Shown here: positions 17,040-24,576 of the stretch, piece after piece
Position numbering within the stretch: position 1 is the stretch's first letter
Layout: each line of letters starts with the position of its first letter
Assembly (NCBI RefSeq): GCF_021272185.1
Contig: NZ_JAJSEC010000006.1
Span: forward strand, 186,001-250,000
DNA from: Roseivivax sp. GX 12232
Lineage (GTDB): Bacteria; Pseudomonadota; Alphaproteobacteria; Rhodobacterales; Rhodobacteraceae
Reading direction: 5' to 3'
DNA length: 64,000 nt
Made by a program: the position numbers and the translations under genes
Notes under the pieces: generated by a model
What the model was told of the DNA's origin: nothing
Seen by the model: the letters and a program-made list of their open reading frames with translations, nothing else
Database searches by the model: none

Positions 17040-17924
17040 TCACGATCCCACCGGCGCCGCCTTGGCGCGGGCCACGCGCGAGAGGCTCTCGGCGCGGATC
17101 ATGGTGAAAAGGATGATGGAGCCGATCACGGCGATGGCGACGAAGCTGACCATGGCGGACATGGCATAGCTTTGCGGCGACATGCCGGTGTTGAGCATCT
17201 GGCTGATCAGCACCGTGGTGAAGGTGTCGAACCCGCCCTTCAGAAGGCTCGTGCGGGTGTATTCGTTGAAGACCAGGATCACCGTGAAGGCGCAGGCCGA
17301 GAAAACACCGGCGCGGATCTGCGGGAACTCGATGTCCCAGAAGGCGCGCCAGCCGTTGGCCCCGCAGGCCCGCGCGGCCTCGGTCTGTTCGGGGCGGTAA
17401 CGGCCCATGGTGATCAGGATCACCACGAAGGAATAGGGGATCGTGTAGATGATCAGCCCGATCGTCGCGGTCAGGAAGCTCAGCCGGAACCAGCCGTCGA
17501 ACATCGCGGTGCCGAGCTGGTCGCCCAGCCAGATGAAGGCGATGTTGAGGTTCTTGAAGGACACCAGGAGCGCCGAGCCCAGGATGTCCGGCGGCACGAA
17601 CAGCGGCGCCAGCAGCAGGAAGACCGGGAAGATCTTGTTGCCCGCCGACTTGTAGTGCTTGGCCGCCAAGAGCGCCATCGGCACGGTGATCACGGTCACC
17701 ACCACCGCCAGCATCAGCGTCCAGCGCAAGGCGCCGATCAACAGCTCGTCCGAGAAGATCAGCCCGTACCACTCGAGCGTGAAGACATATTCGTTCGCGC
17801 CGAAACCGTTGGCGTTGAACGAGACATACATGACGTAGAGGACCGGGGTCATCAGCGTCAGCACCACGAAGAGCAGGTAGGCCCACTTCAGGCGATGCAG
17901 CCAGGGATTGTCGTAGTCGTTCAT
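17040..17924 (-). CDS. Spermidine/putrescine-type ABC transporter permease (PotC-like)
   Basis: The 294-residue inner-membrane protein begins MNDYDNPWLHRLKWAYLLF and shows about six hydrophobic helices. The EAA loop is recognisable as EAARACGANGWRAFWDIEFP. The FNANGFGANEYVFTLEWY region after the first helix is typical of PotC. It lies 10 bases after the PotB-like gene and 29 bases before the ATPase. Confidence 0.92.
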   Translation of the reverse strand: MNDYDNPWLHRLKWAYLLFVVLTLMTPVLYVMYVSFNANGFGANEYVFTLEWYGLIFSDELLIGALRWTLMLAVVVTVITVPMALLAAKHYKSAGNKIFPVFLLLAPLFVPPDILGSALLVSFKNLNIAFIWLGDQLGTAMFDGWFRLSFLTATIGLIIYTIPYSFVVILITMGRYRPEQTEAARACGANGWRAFWDIEFPQIRAGVFSACAFTVILVFNEYTRTSLLKGGFDTFTTVLISQMLNTGMSPQSYAMSAMVSFVAIAVIGSIILFTMIRAESLSRVARAKAAPVGS

Positions 17925-17934
17925 GCGCGCGCCC

Positions 17935-18849
17935 TCAGCTCAGCGGGGTGAGGATCTTGGTGAGATCGAAAAGCCGGTGCCCGATCCACAGAAGCGTCAT
18001 CAGGGTGGCCATCATGATCGCGCTCACCGCCATGGCGAGCGGGAAGTCGAGCGCGGTGATCGCCTGCGTGGCGATCAGCCCGGCGTTCACGGCCCCCGCC
18101 CCGCCCAGGATGTTCGGCAGCAGCGCCACGCCCAGCCCGTTGACGAAGATGAAGACCGAGCCCGCGAAGATCCCCGGCGCCGCGAGCGGCAGGATCACGT
18201 CCTTGAAGCGCCGCCAGGGGCCGACGCCCAGGTCGTCGCAGACCTCGAAGATGTATTTCGGCACCGCCTCCATCGCGAGGAAGCCCGAGAAGACGATGAA
18301 GGGCAGGAAGGACAGCACCTCGCCGATCACCACCCCGGTATGGGTGTAAAGAAGCGCCGTGATCGGCTCGTCGATGATGCCCAGGTCCATCAGCGTGGTG
18401 TTCACCAGCCCGTTGCGCTGCAGGACCGGGCGCAGGGCGAAGACGCGGATGATCTCGGAGACCATGAAGGGCAGGATGAACAGCAGCACCACTCGGTGCT
18501 GCGCCACCTGCGGGATCGACTTGCGCACGAAGACCGCGATGGGGAAGCCGAAGACGAAGCAGATCGCCACCGAGATCAGCGAGTATTTCATCGAGTTGAG
18601 GAAGTTCGTCAGCCGTGCCGAGAAGAAGAAGTTCTCGTAGGAGAACAGGGTGAAGCCCGGCTCCATCCAGAACATCGTGCGCTCGAAGACCGAGAAGACC
18701 ACGGTCATCGCCATCGGCAGGGCGAAGAAGATCACCATGAAGATCAGCGGTGCGCGGAAGACCCAGGGCACCAGCCGCTCGCGCCAGGGGGGCGTGGTCC
18801 GGTCGACGGGACGTGCCCCGCCGACCGTTTCTGTGCTTTGCACCGCCAT
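17935..18849 (-). CDS. Spermidine/putrescine-type ABC transporter permease (PotB-like)
   Basis: The 304-residue permease has VFRAPLIFMVIFFALPMAMT as first helix, SARLTNFLNSMKYSLISVAI, and an EAA-type loop around EVCDDLGVGPWRRFKDVILP followed by LAAPGIFAG. The chosen ATG (MAVQSTE) leaves 5 bases after the binding protein stop. An in-frame start ten codons upstream would overlap that gene and lacks support. It forms the channel with the PotC-like subunit. Confidence 0.92.
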   Translation of the reverse strand: MAVQSTETVGGARPVDRTTPPWRERLVPWVFRAPLIFMVIFFALPMAMTVVFSVFERTMFWMEPGFTLFSYENFFFSARLTNFLNSMKYSLISVAICFVFGFPIAVFVRKSIPQVAQHRVVLLFILPFMVSEIIRVFALRPVLQRNGLVNTTLMDLGIIDEPITALLYTHTGVVIGEVLSFLPFIVFSGFLAMEAVPKYIFEVCDDLGVGPWRRFKDVILPLAAPGIFAGSVFIFVNGLGVALLPNILGGAGAVNAGLIATQAITALDFPLAMAVSAIMMATLMTLLWIGHRLFDLTKILTPLS

Positions 18850-18854
18850 GTGGA

Positions 18855-20018
18855 TCAGGCCGCCTGAACGCGCGACCACCAGTCCTGGTAGGCCCGGATG
18901 TTGGTCGGGAAGACGTTCTGCCAGGAGTTGCCGGCCACCGCGCGGCGCGCCTGCTTGCGCTCGAGCCGCTCGGCCATGATCGCCTTGGTGTCATCGTCGA
19001 ACATGTCGCCGTTGGCCTCGACGAATTCGGACACGCCGGTCATCTGCGGGGTGAAGCCCAGGCCCGCCAGGGTCTGCGCGCCGAACCAGGGGCTGAGGTA
19101 GACATTGGCGAGGCTGTAGAAGGCCTCTTCCATGCCGCGCTCCTGGCCGCCGCGGGTCAGCATGACGATGTTGTTCCAGCTCTGGTGGCCTTCCTTCATC
19201 GTGCCGTAGCGGATGTCCTGGCCGTTCTTGCGGGCCGCGAAGATCTGGATCACCTCCCAGCAGGAGGAGACCAGCACCTCTTCGGAGGACAGAAGGTCGG
19301 CGCCGTTCTGCACCCCGTCCCAGAAGGTGCGGAAGTGGCCCTTCTTCTTGAGGTCGATGAGGAACTCGCAGGTCTGGCGCACCTCGTCCTCGGTCATGTC
19401 CGAGGGGTTGTCGATGTCGCCCTTGCCGGACTGCTTGAGGTAGATCGCGGTATTGGTCAGCGTCGGGCCAAAGTCGTTCTGCATCGCCGCCCGGCCGCGG
19501 AACTGGCTGTCGAAAAGCGCCTCCCAGGAGGTCAGCTCCTCGCCGATGACCTCGTGGTTGAAGGCCAGGCTGTCGGCGTTGGAGATATAGGGCACGGCAT
19601 AGACCTTGCCGTCGTGGCGGATGGTGTCGGCGCTGTCGCCGCCCTCCTGGTAGCTCTCGAGGATATTGGCCCAGTTCGGGATCCGCGAGATGTCGAGCTC
19701 GGCGATCGCCCCCTGCGAGGCCAGCGCGTCCTCCATGCCGCCGCCGTTGTCGGTCATGGCGTCATAAAGCGCGTTGCCGTCGCCCACGACCATCTTCTGG
19801 ATCGATTCATCGGCGCGGGCCGACTTGGCGATGGCGTTGATGCTGATCCCGGCCTGGGACTCCATGTCGGACCAGTCCTGCGCGCCGACCTTGGCGATGC
19901 CCGGCGCCCAGAGCTTCAGCGCCTCCTGCGCGCGGGCCGCGGTGCCGAAGGCGCCCGAGGCGGCGGTGGCGCCCATCAGGGCCATGAATGTGCGGCGGTT
20001 AAACTCAGCTTGGTTCAT
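18855..20018 (-). CDS. Spermidine/putrescine-type ABC transporter substrate-binding protein (Tat signal)
   Basis: The 387-residue periplasmic protein starts MNQAEFNRRTFMALMG, a twin-arginine type signal with cleavage expected after AARAQ. The mature part has PotD-like segments such as VGDGNALYDAMTDNGGGMEDAL, given here as the VGDGNALYD and DNGGG parts, then VYAVPYISNADSLAFN and SCWEVIQIFAARKNG. AGGAGAG precedes the start. It is the first gene of a seven-gene operon that also encodes catabolic enzymes, so its ligand is probably the pathway substrate. A GTATGC element lies about 185 bases upstream. Confidence 0.9.
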   Translation of the reverse strand: MNQAEFNRRTFMALMGATAASGAFGTAARAQEALKLWAPGIAKVGAQDWSDMESQAGISINAIAKSARADESIQKMVVGDGNALYDAMTDNGGGMEDALASQGAIAELDISRIPNWANILESYQEGGDSADTIRHDGKVYAVPYISNADSLAFNHEVIGEELTSWEALFDSQFRGRAAMQNDFGPTLTNTAIYLKQSGKGDIDNPSDMTEDEVRQTCEFLIDLKKKGHFRTFWDGVQNGADLLSSEEVLVSSCWEVIQIFAARKNGQDIRYGTMKEGHQSWNNIVMLTRGGQERGMEEAFYSLANVYLSPWFGAQTLAGLGFTPQMTGVSEFVEANGDMFDDDTKAIMAERLERKQARRAVAGNSWQNVFPTNIRAYQDWWSRVQAA

Positions 20019-20365
20019 GCGAACTCTCCTGTTGGTTGGGCCCGCCGACCAGCCGGCAGGGTGGATCGTCTGTCCCGATCGTCTTGCCCCAATGGCATGG
20101 CGGCCGATCTTCGCGGCCGCCGGGCGGCCCGGTTCAGGCCGGACACGCCCTTGCTCTTGCCATCGAGTATGTCCCGAAACGGCGTGATTGCAAAATTTTT
20201 TTGTATGCAGAATGAAGATTCCTGCAAGCTGCTGAAAATCATTGCGAAATATGTGGGGCCCGCCCAAGAACATGCGATTCCAGCGTTATATGCAGGCTCA
20301 TGGCGCTTGATCTGCACGCAGAATCGGGGCAATCCTGAGGGTGTATAGCGGATTTTGTATGCGAA
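20019..20365. other. Divergent regulatory region between the PotD-like and PrpD-like operons
   Basis: This 347-base gap has no gene. The half near the PotD-like gene is GC-rich; the centre (about 20185-20300) is AT-rich with runs of T and A. It contains a GTATGC element toward each operon, listed separately, and several copies of a TGCA...GCAGAAT type sequence (for example near 20311-20325). The two operons are probably controlled together from here. Confidence 0.6.
20201..20213. promoter_or_regulatory. GTATGC-type element facing the PotD-like operon
   Basis: TTGTATGCAGAAT follows a run of T residues. It shares GTATRCAGAATG with a site at 51024-51035, next to a thiolase gene 30 kb away, and shares TTTTGTATGC with the sites at 20352 and 28069. 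A GntR-type operator is inferred. Confidence 0.5.
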
Positions 20366-20367
20366 AT
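20352..20367. promoter_or_regulatory. 16-base operator candidate at the PrpD-like gene start
   Basis: ATTTTGTATGCGAAAT is repeated exactly at 28069-28084, upstream of the GntR/FCD gene. Here its last two bases are the first two of the PrpD-like ATG, so a bound repressor would cover the start of the gene. No Shine-Dalgarno sequence is visible before that ATG. A shared 16-base sequence at an operon and at a nearby regulator gene is good evidence for control of both by one protein. Confidence 0.65.
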
Positions 20368-21736
20368 GACCCATGACCCCGCCTCCGCCGAATCGGCTCT
20401 GATCGCGCTTTCCAGCGCCGCGCCGGACGCTCCGGCCCGGGCCGCGGCGCGGCTCTGCCTGCTCGACTGGCTGGGCTGCATCCTGGCCGCGCGCGGCGCG
20501 CCGCAGGCCCGCGCGCTGGCGGCGGCGCTGGGGGTCGAGGGCGGCGATCTTCTGGGCATGGCCTTCGCGCCCCTGCGCTCGGACGCGCAGACCGCGGCGC
20601 TGGCGCTGGGGGCGCTCGGCAATGTGCTAGAGATGGACGATCTGCACCGCGCCTCGATCCTGCATCCCGGCGACACGATCTGCGCGGCCGCCCTGGCCCT
20701 GGGCCTGCGCCGCAAGACCCCGGGCGCAGGTCTTCTCGATGCGCTGGTCGCGGGCTACGAGATCGCCACGCGGATCGGTCGGGTCGCGGCCTCGGGCGGC
20801 TATACCCCCTTCTACAACTCGGGCACCTGCGGGGTCTTCGGCGCGACGCTCAGTGCTGCCCGGCTGCGCGGGCTCGACGCCGAGGCGACCGCCGATGCAC
20901 TGGGACAGGCGGGCATGCAGGCCGCCGGGATCTGGCAGTGCCGGCTGGAGCCCAGCTTTTCCAAGCAGCTCGCCACCGCCCATGCCGCCCGCGCCGGCGT
21001 CTTCTCGGCCGAACTGGGCGCGGCGGGCTTCCGCGGGCCGCGGGCGATCCTGACCGGGCGCATGGGCTTTTTCGCGAGCCACTACCCCGGCGCCGATCCC
21101 GCGCCGCTGACCGCGCCGGGCCCCTGGGCGATCACCGAGATGAGCTACAAGCCCTTCCCGGCCTGCCGCCACACCCATCCCGCGATCTCGGCGGCGCTGG
21201 CGCTGCGCGAGGACGGCGTGACCGAGGCCGCGGAGATCCGCGTCGCCACCTATGGTGCGGCGATCGACTTCTGCGACGCGCCCGAGCCCCGGAGCGGCGA
21301 TGCCGCGCGCTTCAGCCTGCAGCACGCGGTGGCGGTGACGCTCCTGCGCGGACGGCCGGGCGTGGCCGATTTCGAGGGCGCCGCGCTGACCGATCCCGGC
21401 ATCGCCGCGCTGCGCGCCCGCGTGCGGCTGGAACAGGACCCGGCCCATGACGCCGCCTTCCCGGAGGCCTATGGCGCCAGGGTCACCGTCGCGCGGTCCT
21501 CTGGGCCCGAGCGCAGCGCGGAATGCCCCGCGGCCTGGGGCGACCCGGAAAACCCGATGTCCGAGGCGGACCTACTGGAAAAGTTTCACCTCAACGCCGC
21601 GCATGGCCGGGTGCCGCCGCCCGCCGCCCGCGCCCTGGCCGAGGCGGTGACCGCCCTGCCCGAGGCGCCCGACCTTCTTGCCTTGCACCGCGCGCTGACC
21701 CGCGCCGTCACCCCCGAACCGGAGCCCGTGCCATGA
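20366..21736 (+). CDS. MmgE/PrpD family protein
   Basis: The 456-residue protein belongs to the 2-methylcitrate dehydratase/cis-aconitate decarboxylase/iminodisuccinate epimerase superfamily. It shows LGALGNVLEMDDLHRASILH (the conserved D-D-x-H area), HPGDTICAAALALG, 'RIGRVAASGGYTPFYNSGTCG' (split as IGRVAAS and NSGTCGVFG), and YKPFPACRHTHPAISAAL. Substrates in this family are small di- and tricarboxylates or their CoA-free relatives. It begins an operon of acid/CoA enzymes. The ATG lies inside an operator-like element and lacks a clear ribosome-binding site, so the mRNA may be leaderless. Confidence 0.88.
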   Translation: MTHDPASAESALIALSSAAPDAPARAAARLCLLDWLGCILAARGAPQARALAAALGVEGGDLLGMAFAPLRSDAQTAALALGALGNVLEMDDLHRASILHPGDTICAAALALGLRRKTPGAGLLDALVAGYEIATRIGRVAASGGYTPFYNSGTCGVFGATLSAARLRGLDAEATADALGQAGMQAAGIWQCRLEPSFSKQLATAHAARAGVFSAELGAAGFRGPRAILTGRMGFFASHYPGADPAPLTAPGPWAITEMSYKPFPACRHTHPAISAALALREDGVTEAAEIRVATYGAAIDFCDAPEPRSGDAARFSLQHAVAVTLLRGRPGVADFEGAALTDPGIAALRARVRLEQDPAHDAAFPEAYGARVTVARSSGPERSAECPAAWGDPENPMSEADLLEKFHLNAAHGRVPPPAARALAEAVTALPEAPDLLALHRALTRAVTPEPEPVP

Positions 21737-22116
21737 CCCTGAAACCCGCCGTGCCCTTCCATGCCCTGAACGAGGAGACCGGCTGGGAGCCGGTGCCCGG
21801 CGGCGCGCCGGGGGTCGAGATGAAGATGCTCTCGGGCGCGCTGGACGAAGAGGCCAAGACCGGCGTCCGCACCCGTCTGATCCGCTTCCAGCCCGGCGCC
21901 GTGGCGCCTGCGGTCTTCGTGCATGACTACTGGGAAGAGGTCTATCTGCTCTCGGGCGTGCTGGTCACCGGCTGCGACGCGGAAGGCAAAGGCGGCACGG
22001 CCTTCGAGGCGCCCGCCTATGCCTGCCGCCCGCCCGGCACCGAACACGGGCCCTTCACCTCTGAGGCAGGCTGCAGCTTCTTCGAGATCCAGTATTACAT
22101 CGACGGAGACGGCTGA
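21733..22116 (+). CDS. Small cupin-fold protein
   Basis: The 127-residue protein starts in an ATGA overlap with the PrpD-like stop. It has a single cupin core: RFQPGAVAPAVFVHDYWEEV, then YLLSGVLVTG and CRPPGTEHGPFTSEAGC. The usual metal ligands are only partly present: His in VFVHDYWEE, Glu in WEEVY and His in TEHGPF. It may be a metal-dependent isomerase, decarboxylase accessory or sensor-like enzyme. Its exact function cannot be told. Strong coupling to the PrpD-like and SDR genes suggests it acts on the same intermediate. Confidence 0.78.
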   Translation: MTLKPAVPFHALNEETGWEPVPGGAPGVEMKMLSGALDEEAKTGVRTRLIRFQPGAVAPAVFVHDYWEEVYLLSGVLVTGCDAEGKGGTAFEAPAYACRPPGTEHGPFTSEAGCSFFEIQYYIDGDG

Positions 22117-22898
22117 TGGACCTTGGGCTTTCTGGACGGCACGCGCTGATCACCGGCGGCTCCAAGGGCATCGGGCGGGCCATCGCCGCGGCGCTCCTGG
22201 CCGAGGGGGCGCGGGTCACGCTGGTCGCCCGCGACGCCGAGCGGCTCGCCGAGGCGCAGGCGGCGCTGGCCCCCGAGGACCCCGCGCGGGTCGCGGTGCT
22301 GCCCGCCGATCTCGGCAGCGACGCGGGCCGGGCGGCGCTGCTCGAGGCAGTCGACCTGCCGGACATCCTGATCAACAACGCGGGCGCCATCCGCGCCGGG
22401 CGGCTGGGCGATCTGTCGATCGAAGACTGGCGGCAGGACTGGGAGCTCAAGGTCTTCGGCTACATCCACCTGTGTCAGCAGCTCCTGCCCCAGATGGCGG
22501 CGCGGGGCTCGGGCGCGATGCTGAACATCATCGGCATGGCGGGACGGGCGAACCGGCCGGCCTATATCTCGGGCTCGGCGGCCAATGCGGCGCTCATCGC
22601 CTTCACCCAGGCGCTGGGGGCCGAGGCCCAGGGCGCGGGGCTGCGGGTCTTCGGCATCAACCCCTCGCCGACGCTGACCGACCGGATGACCGACTTCATG
22701 AAGCGCAAGGCCCAGGCCGAGCTCGGCGACGCGGCCCGCTGGCGCGAGATGGTCGACCCGGACCGCTTCCCCTATGGCCGCCCCGCCGACCCCGAGGAGG
22801 TCGCCGCCCTGGCGGTCATGCTTCTGTCGCCGCGCGCGGGCTATCTGAACGGCACCGTGGTGGACATCGACGGAGGCGGCCAATGGACGGGGACGTGA
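22116..22898 (+). CDS. Short-chain dehydrogenase/reductase with altered catalytic tetrad
   Basis: The 260-residue SDR has a normal cofactor motif TGGSKGIG (about residues 13-20) and NNAG (87-90). The catalytic region is unusual. The usual Ser position reads LNIIGMAG, and the YxxxK motif reads YISGSAANAAL, so Tyr150 is kept but Lys is replaced by Ser. The C-terminal half is conventional: 'INPSPTLTDRM' and YLNGTVVDIDGGG. It may reduce or oxidise by a variant mechanism or bind NAD(P) without classical catalysis. Start and previous stop overlap as TGATG. Confidence 0.88.
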   Translation: MDLGLSGRHALITGGSKGIGRAIAAALLAEGARVTLVARDAERLAEAQAALAPEDPARVAVLPADLGSDAGRAALLEAVDLPDILINNAGAIRAGRLGDLSIEDWRQDWELKVFGYIHLCQQLLPQMAARGSGAMLNIIGMAGRANRPAYISGSAANAALIAFTQALGAEAQGAGLRVFGINPSPTLTDRMTDFMKRKAQAELGDAARWREMVDPDRFPYGRPADPEEVAALAVMLLSPRAGYLNGTVVDIDGGGQWTGT

Positions 22899-23701
22899 CG
22901 CGCGAGACGCCCTTTGCCGAGGGCCGCATCCTGCTGCGCCGCGCGGGCGGCGTGGCCCGGATCGTCTTCAACGCGCCCGAGAAGATGAACGCCATGCGGC
23001 TCGCCATGTGGGAGGCGCTGGCCGAGATCTGCGACGAGCTTGCCACGGACCCGGACCTGCGGGTGCTGGTGCTGGAGGGCGCGGGCGACCGGGCCTTTGT
23101 CGCGGGCGCCGACATCTCGGAGTTCGGCGAGACCCGCAGCGATGCCACGGGGGCGGCGCGCTACAACGCCGCCGTCGCCCGGGCCGAGCGCGCGGTCGAG
23201 GTCATGCCGGTGCCGGTCCTCGCGCTGATCCGGGGCTACTGCATCGGCGGCGGGCTCGGCATCGCCATGCGCTGCGACCTGCGGCTCGCCGCCGCGGATG
23301 CGCGTTTCGCCATCACGCCCGCCAAGCTGGGGCTGGGTTACGGCTACGAGGGCGTCGCCTCGCTCCTGTCGCGGCTGGGCCACGCGCGGACCGCCGATCT
23401 GCTCTTCACCGGCCGCCGGCTCAACGCCGAGGAGGCCCGCGCGGCGGGCATCGCGGATTTCCTTTACCCGGTCGACCAGTTCGAGGCCGAATGCGCCGCC
23501 TATATCGACCGGCTCGCCGCCAATGCGCCGCTGACCATCCGGGCGGTCAAGGCGGCGCTCCTGGAACTGGCGCGCCCCGAGGGCGCCCGCGACCCCGAAC
23601 GGGTCGAGGCGCTGGTGCGCGCCTGTTTCGACAGCGCCGACTACCAGGAGGGGCAGCGCGCCTTCGCCGAGAAGCGCAAACCCCGGTTCGAGGGCCGATG
23701 A
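22883..23701 (+). CDS. Crotonase-fold (enoyl-CoA hydratase/isomerase family) protein without the two catalytic Glu
   Basis: The 272-residue protein starts MDGDVTRETP, overlapping the SDR end by 16 bases, with GGAGG upstream. The fold is clear from RIVFNAPEKMNAM, the oxyanion loop DRAFVAGADISEF, and IGGGLGIAMRCDLRLAAADA. In true hydratases the two glutamates lie in GGGCELA and in QPEI. Here these read GGGLGIA and ITPAKLGLGYG, so both are missing. It is more likely an isomerase, thioester hydrolase, decarboxylase or lyase of the crotonase superfamily than a hydratase. Confidence 0.88.
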   Translation: MDGDVTRETPFAEGRILLRRAGGVARIVFNAPEKMNAMRLAMWEALAEICDELATDPDLRVLVLEGAGDRAFVAGADISEFGETRSDATGAARYNAAVARAERAVEVMPVPVLALIRGYCIGGGLGIAMRCDLRLAAADARFAITPAKLGLGYGYEGVASLLSRLGHARTADLLFTGRRLNAEEARAAGIADFLYPVDQFEAECAAYIDRLAANAPLTIRAVKAALLELARPEGARDPERVEALVRACFDSADYQEGQRAFAEKRKPRFEGR

Positions 23702-23702
23702 C

Positions 23703-24557
23703 ATGAGCACCGAAACCCGGGACAAGGCCCTGCAGGAGGCCGTCGGCCGCAGCGAGCGGGCCGAGGACAGCCTCGATTTGCGCCAGGCGCGGCTCATGCA
23801 GCTGACGCTCGACCAGGAGGCCACGCTGGAGGAGGGCGATCCGCTGCCGCCCTTCTGGCACTACCTCTATTTCAATCCCCAGATCCGCGCCTCGGAACTG
23901 GGCGCCGACGGCCATGAGAAGCTCGGGCGCTTCATCCCCGACTTCGGGCTGCCGCGGCGGATGTGGGCCGGCGGGCGGGTCGAGATCGACAAACCCCTGC
24001 GCCTGGGCGAACACGTGCAGAAGCTCTCGACCATCCGCAGCGTCGAAGAGAAGACCGGCCGCTCGGGGCGGCTCTGCTTCGTCACCGTCGACCACGACTT
24101 CAGCGTCGCGGGCGAACACCGGCTGCGCGAGACCCAGAACATCGTCTACCGCGCCGCGCCGGACCCGGACGCGCCCCCGCCCCCGGGCAAACCCGTGCCC
24201 GAGGACGCCGATTTCACCCGCGAGATCCACCCCGACCCGGTGCTGCTCTTTCGCTACTCGGCCTTGATCTTCTACGGCCACCGCATCCATTACGACGCCG
24301 ATTACACCCGCGGCACCGAGGGCTACCCGGGGCTGGTGGTGCATGGCCCGCTGACCGCGACGCTGCTCATCGGGCTGGGCCTCGAACGGCTGGAGGGCCG
24401 GGCGCTCTCGGCGATCAAGATCCGCGCCATGGCCCCGCTTTTCGTCACCGCGCCTTTCACGCTCGAGGGGCGCGACAGCACCGAGGGGGCCGAGCTCTGG
24501 GCGCGGCGCCCCGATGGCACCACGGCGATGACGGTCAGGCTTCACGCGGCGGCGTGA
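23703..24557 (+). CDS. FAS1-like/HTD2-type acyl-CoA hydratase (mesaconyl-C4-CoA hydratase family)
   Basis: The 284-residue protein has an N-terminal degenerate hot-dog half and a C-terminal catalytic half. The FWHYLYFNP stretch and FGLPRRMWAGGRVE are typical of the HTD2/Meh group. The C-terminal motif RYSALIFYGHRIHYDADY, followed by YPGLVVHGPLTA, carries the hydratase Asp/His region. Meh family enzymes hydrate 3-methylfumaryl-CoA-like esters, and mammalian HTD2 hydrates 3-hydroxyacyl thioesters. Neighbouring PrpD-like and malonyl-CoA synthetase genes fit short dicarboxylic-acid chemistry. The actual substrate is unproven. Confidence 0.85.
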   Translation: MSTETRDKALQEAVGRSERAEDSLDLRQARLMQLTLDQEATLEEGDPLPPFWHYLYFNPQIRASELGADGHEKLGRFIPDFGLPRRMWAGGRVEIDKPLRLGEHVQKLSTIRSVEEKTGRSGRLCFVTVDHDFSVAGEHRLRETQNIVYRAAPDPDAPPPPGKPVPEDADFTREIHPDPVLLFRYSALIFYGHRIHYDADYTRGTEGYPGLVVHGPLTATLLIGLGLERLEGRALSAIKIRAMAPLFVTAPFTLEGRDSTEGAELWARRPDGTTAMTVRLHAAA

Positions 24558-24576
24558 CATTGCAGGAGACGACGAG

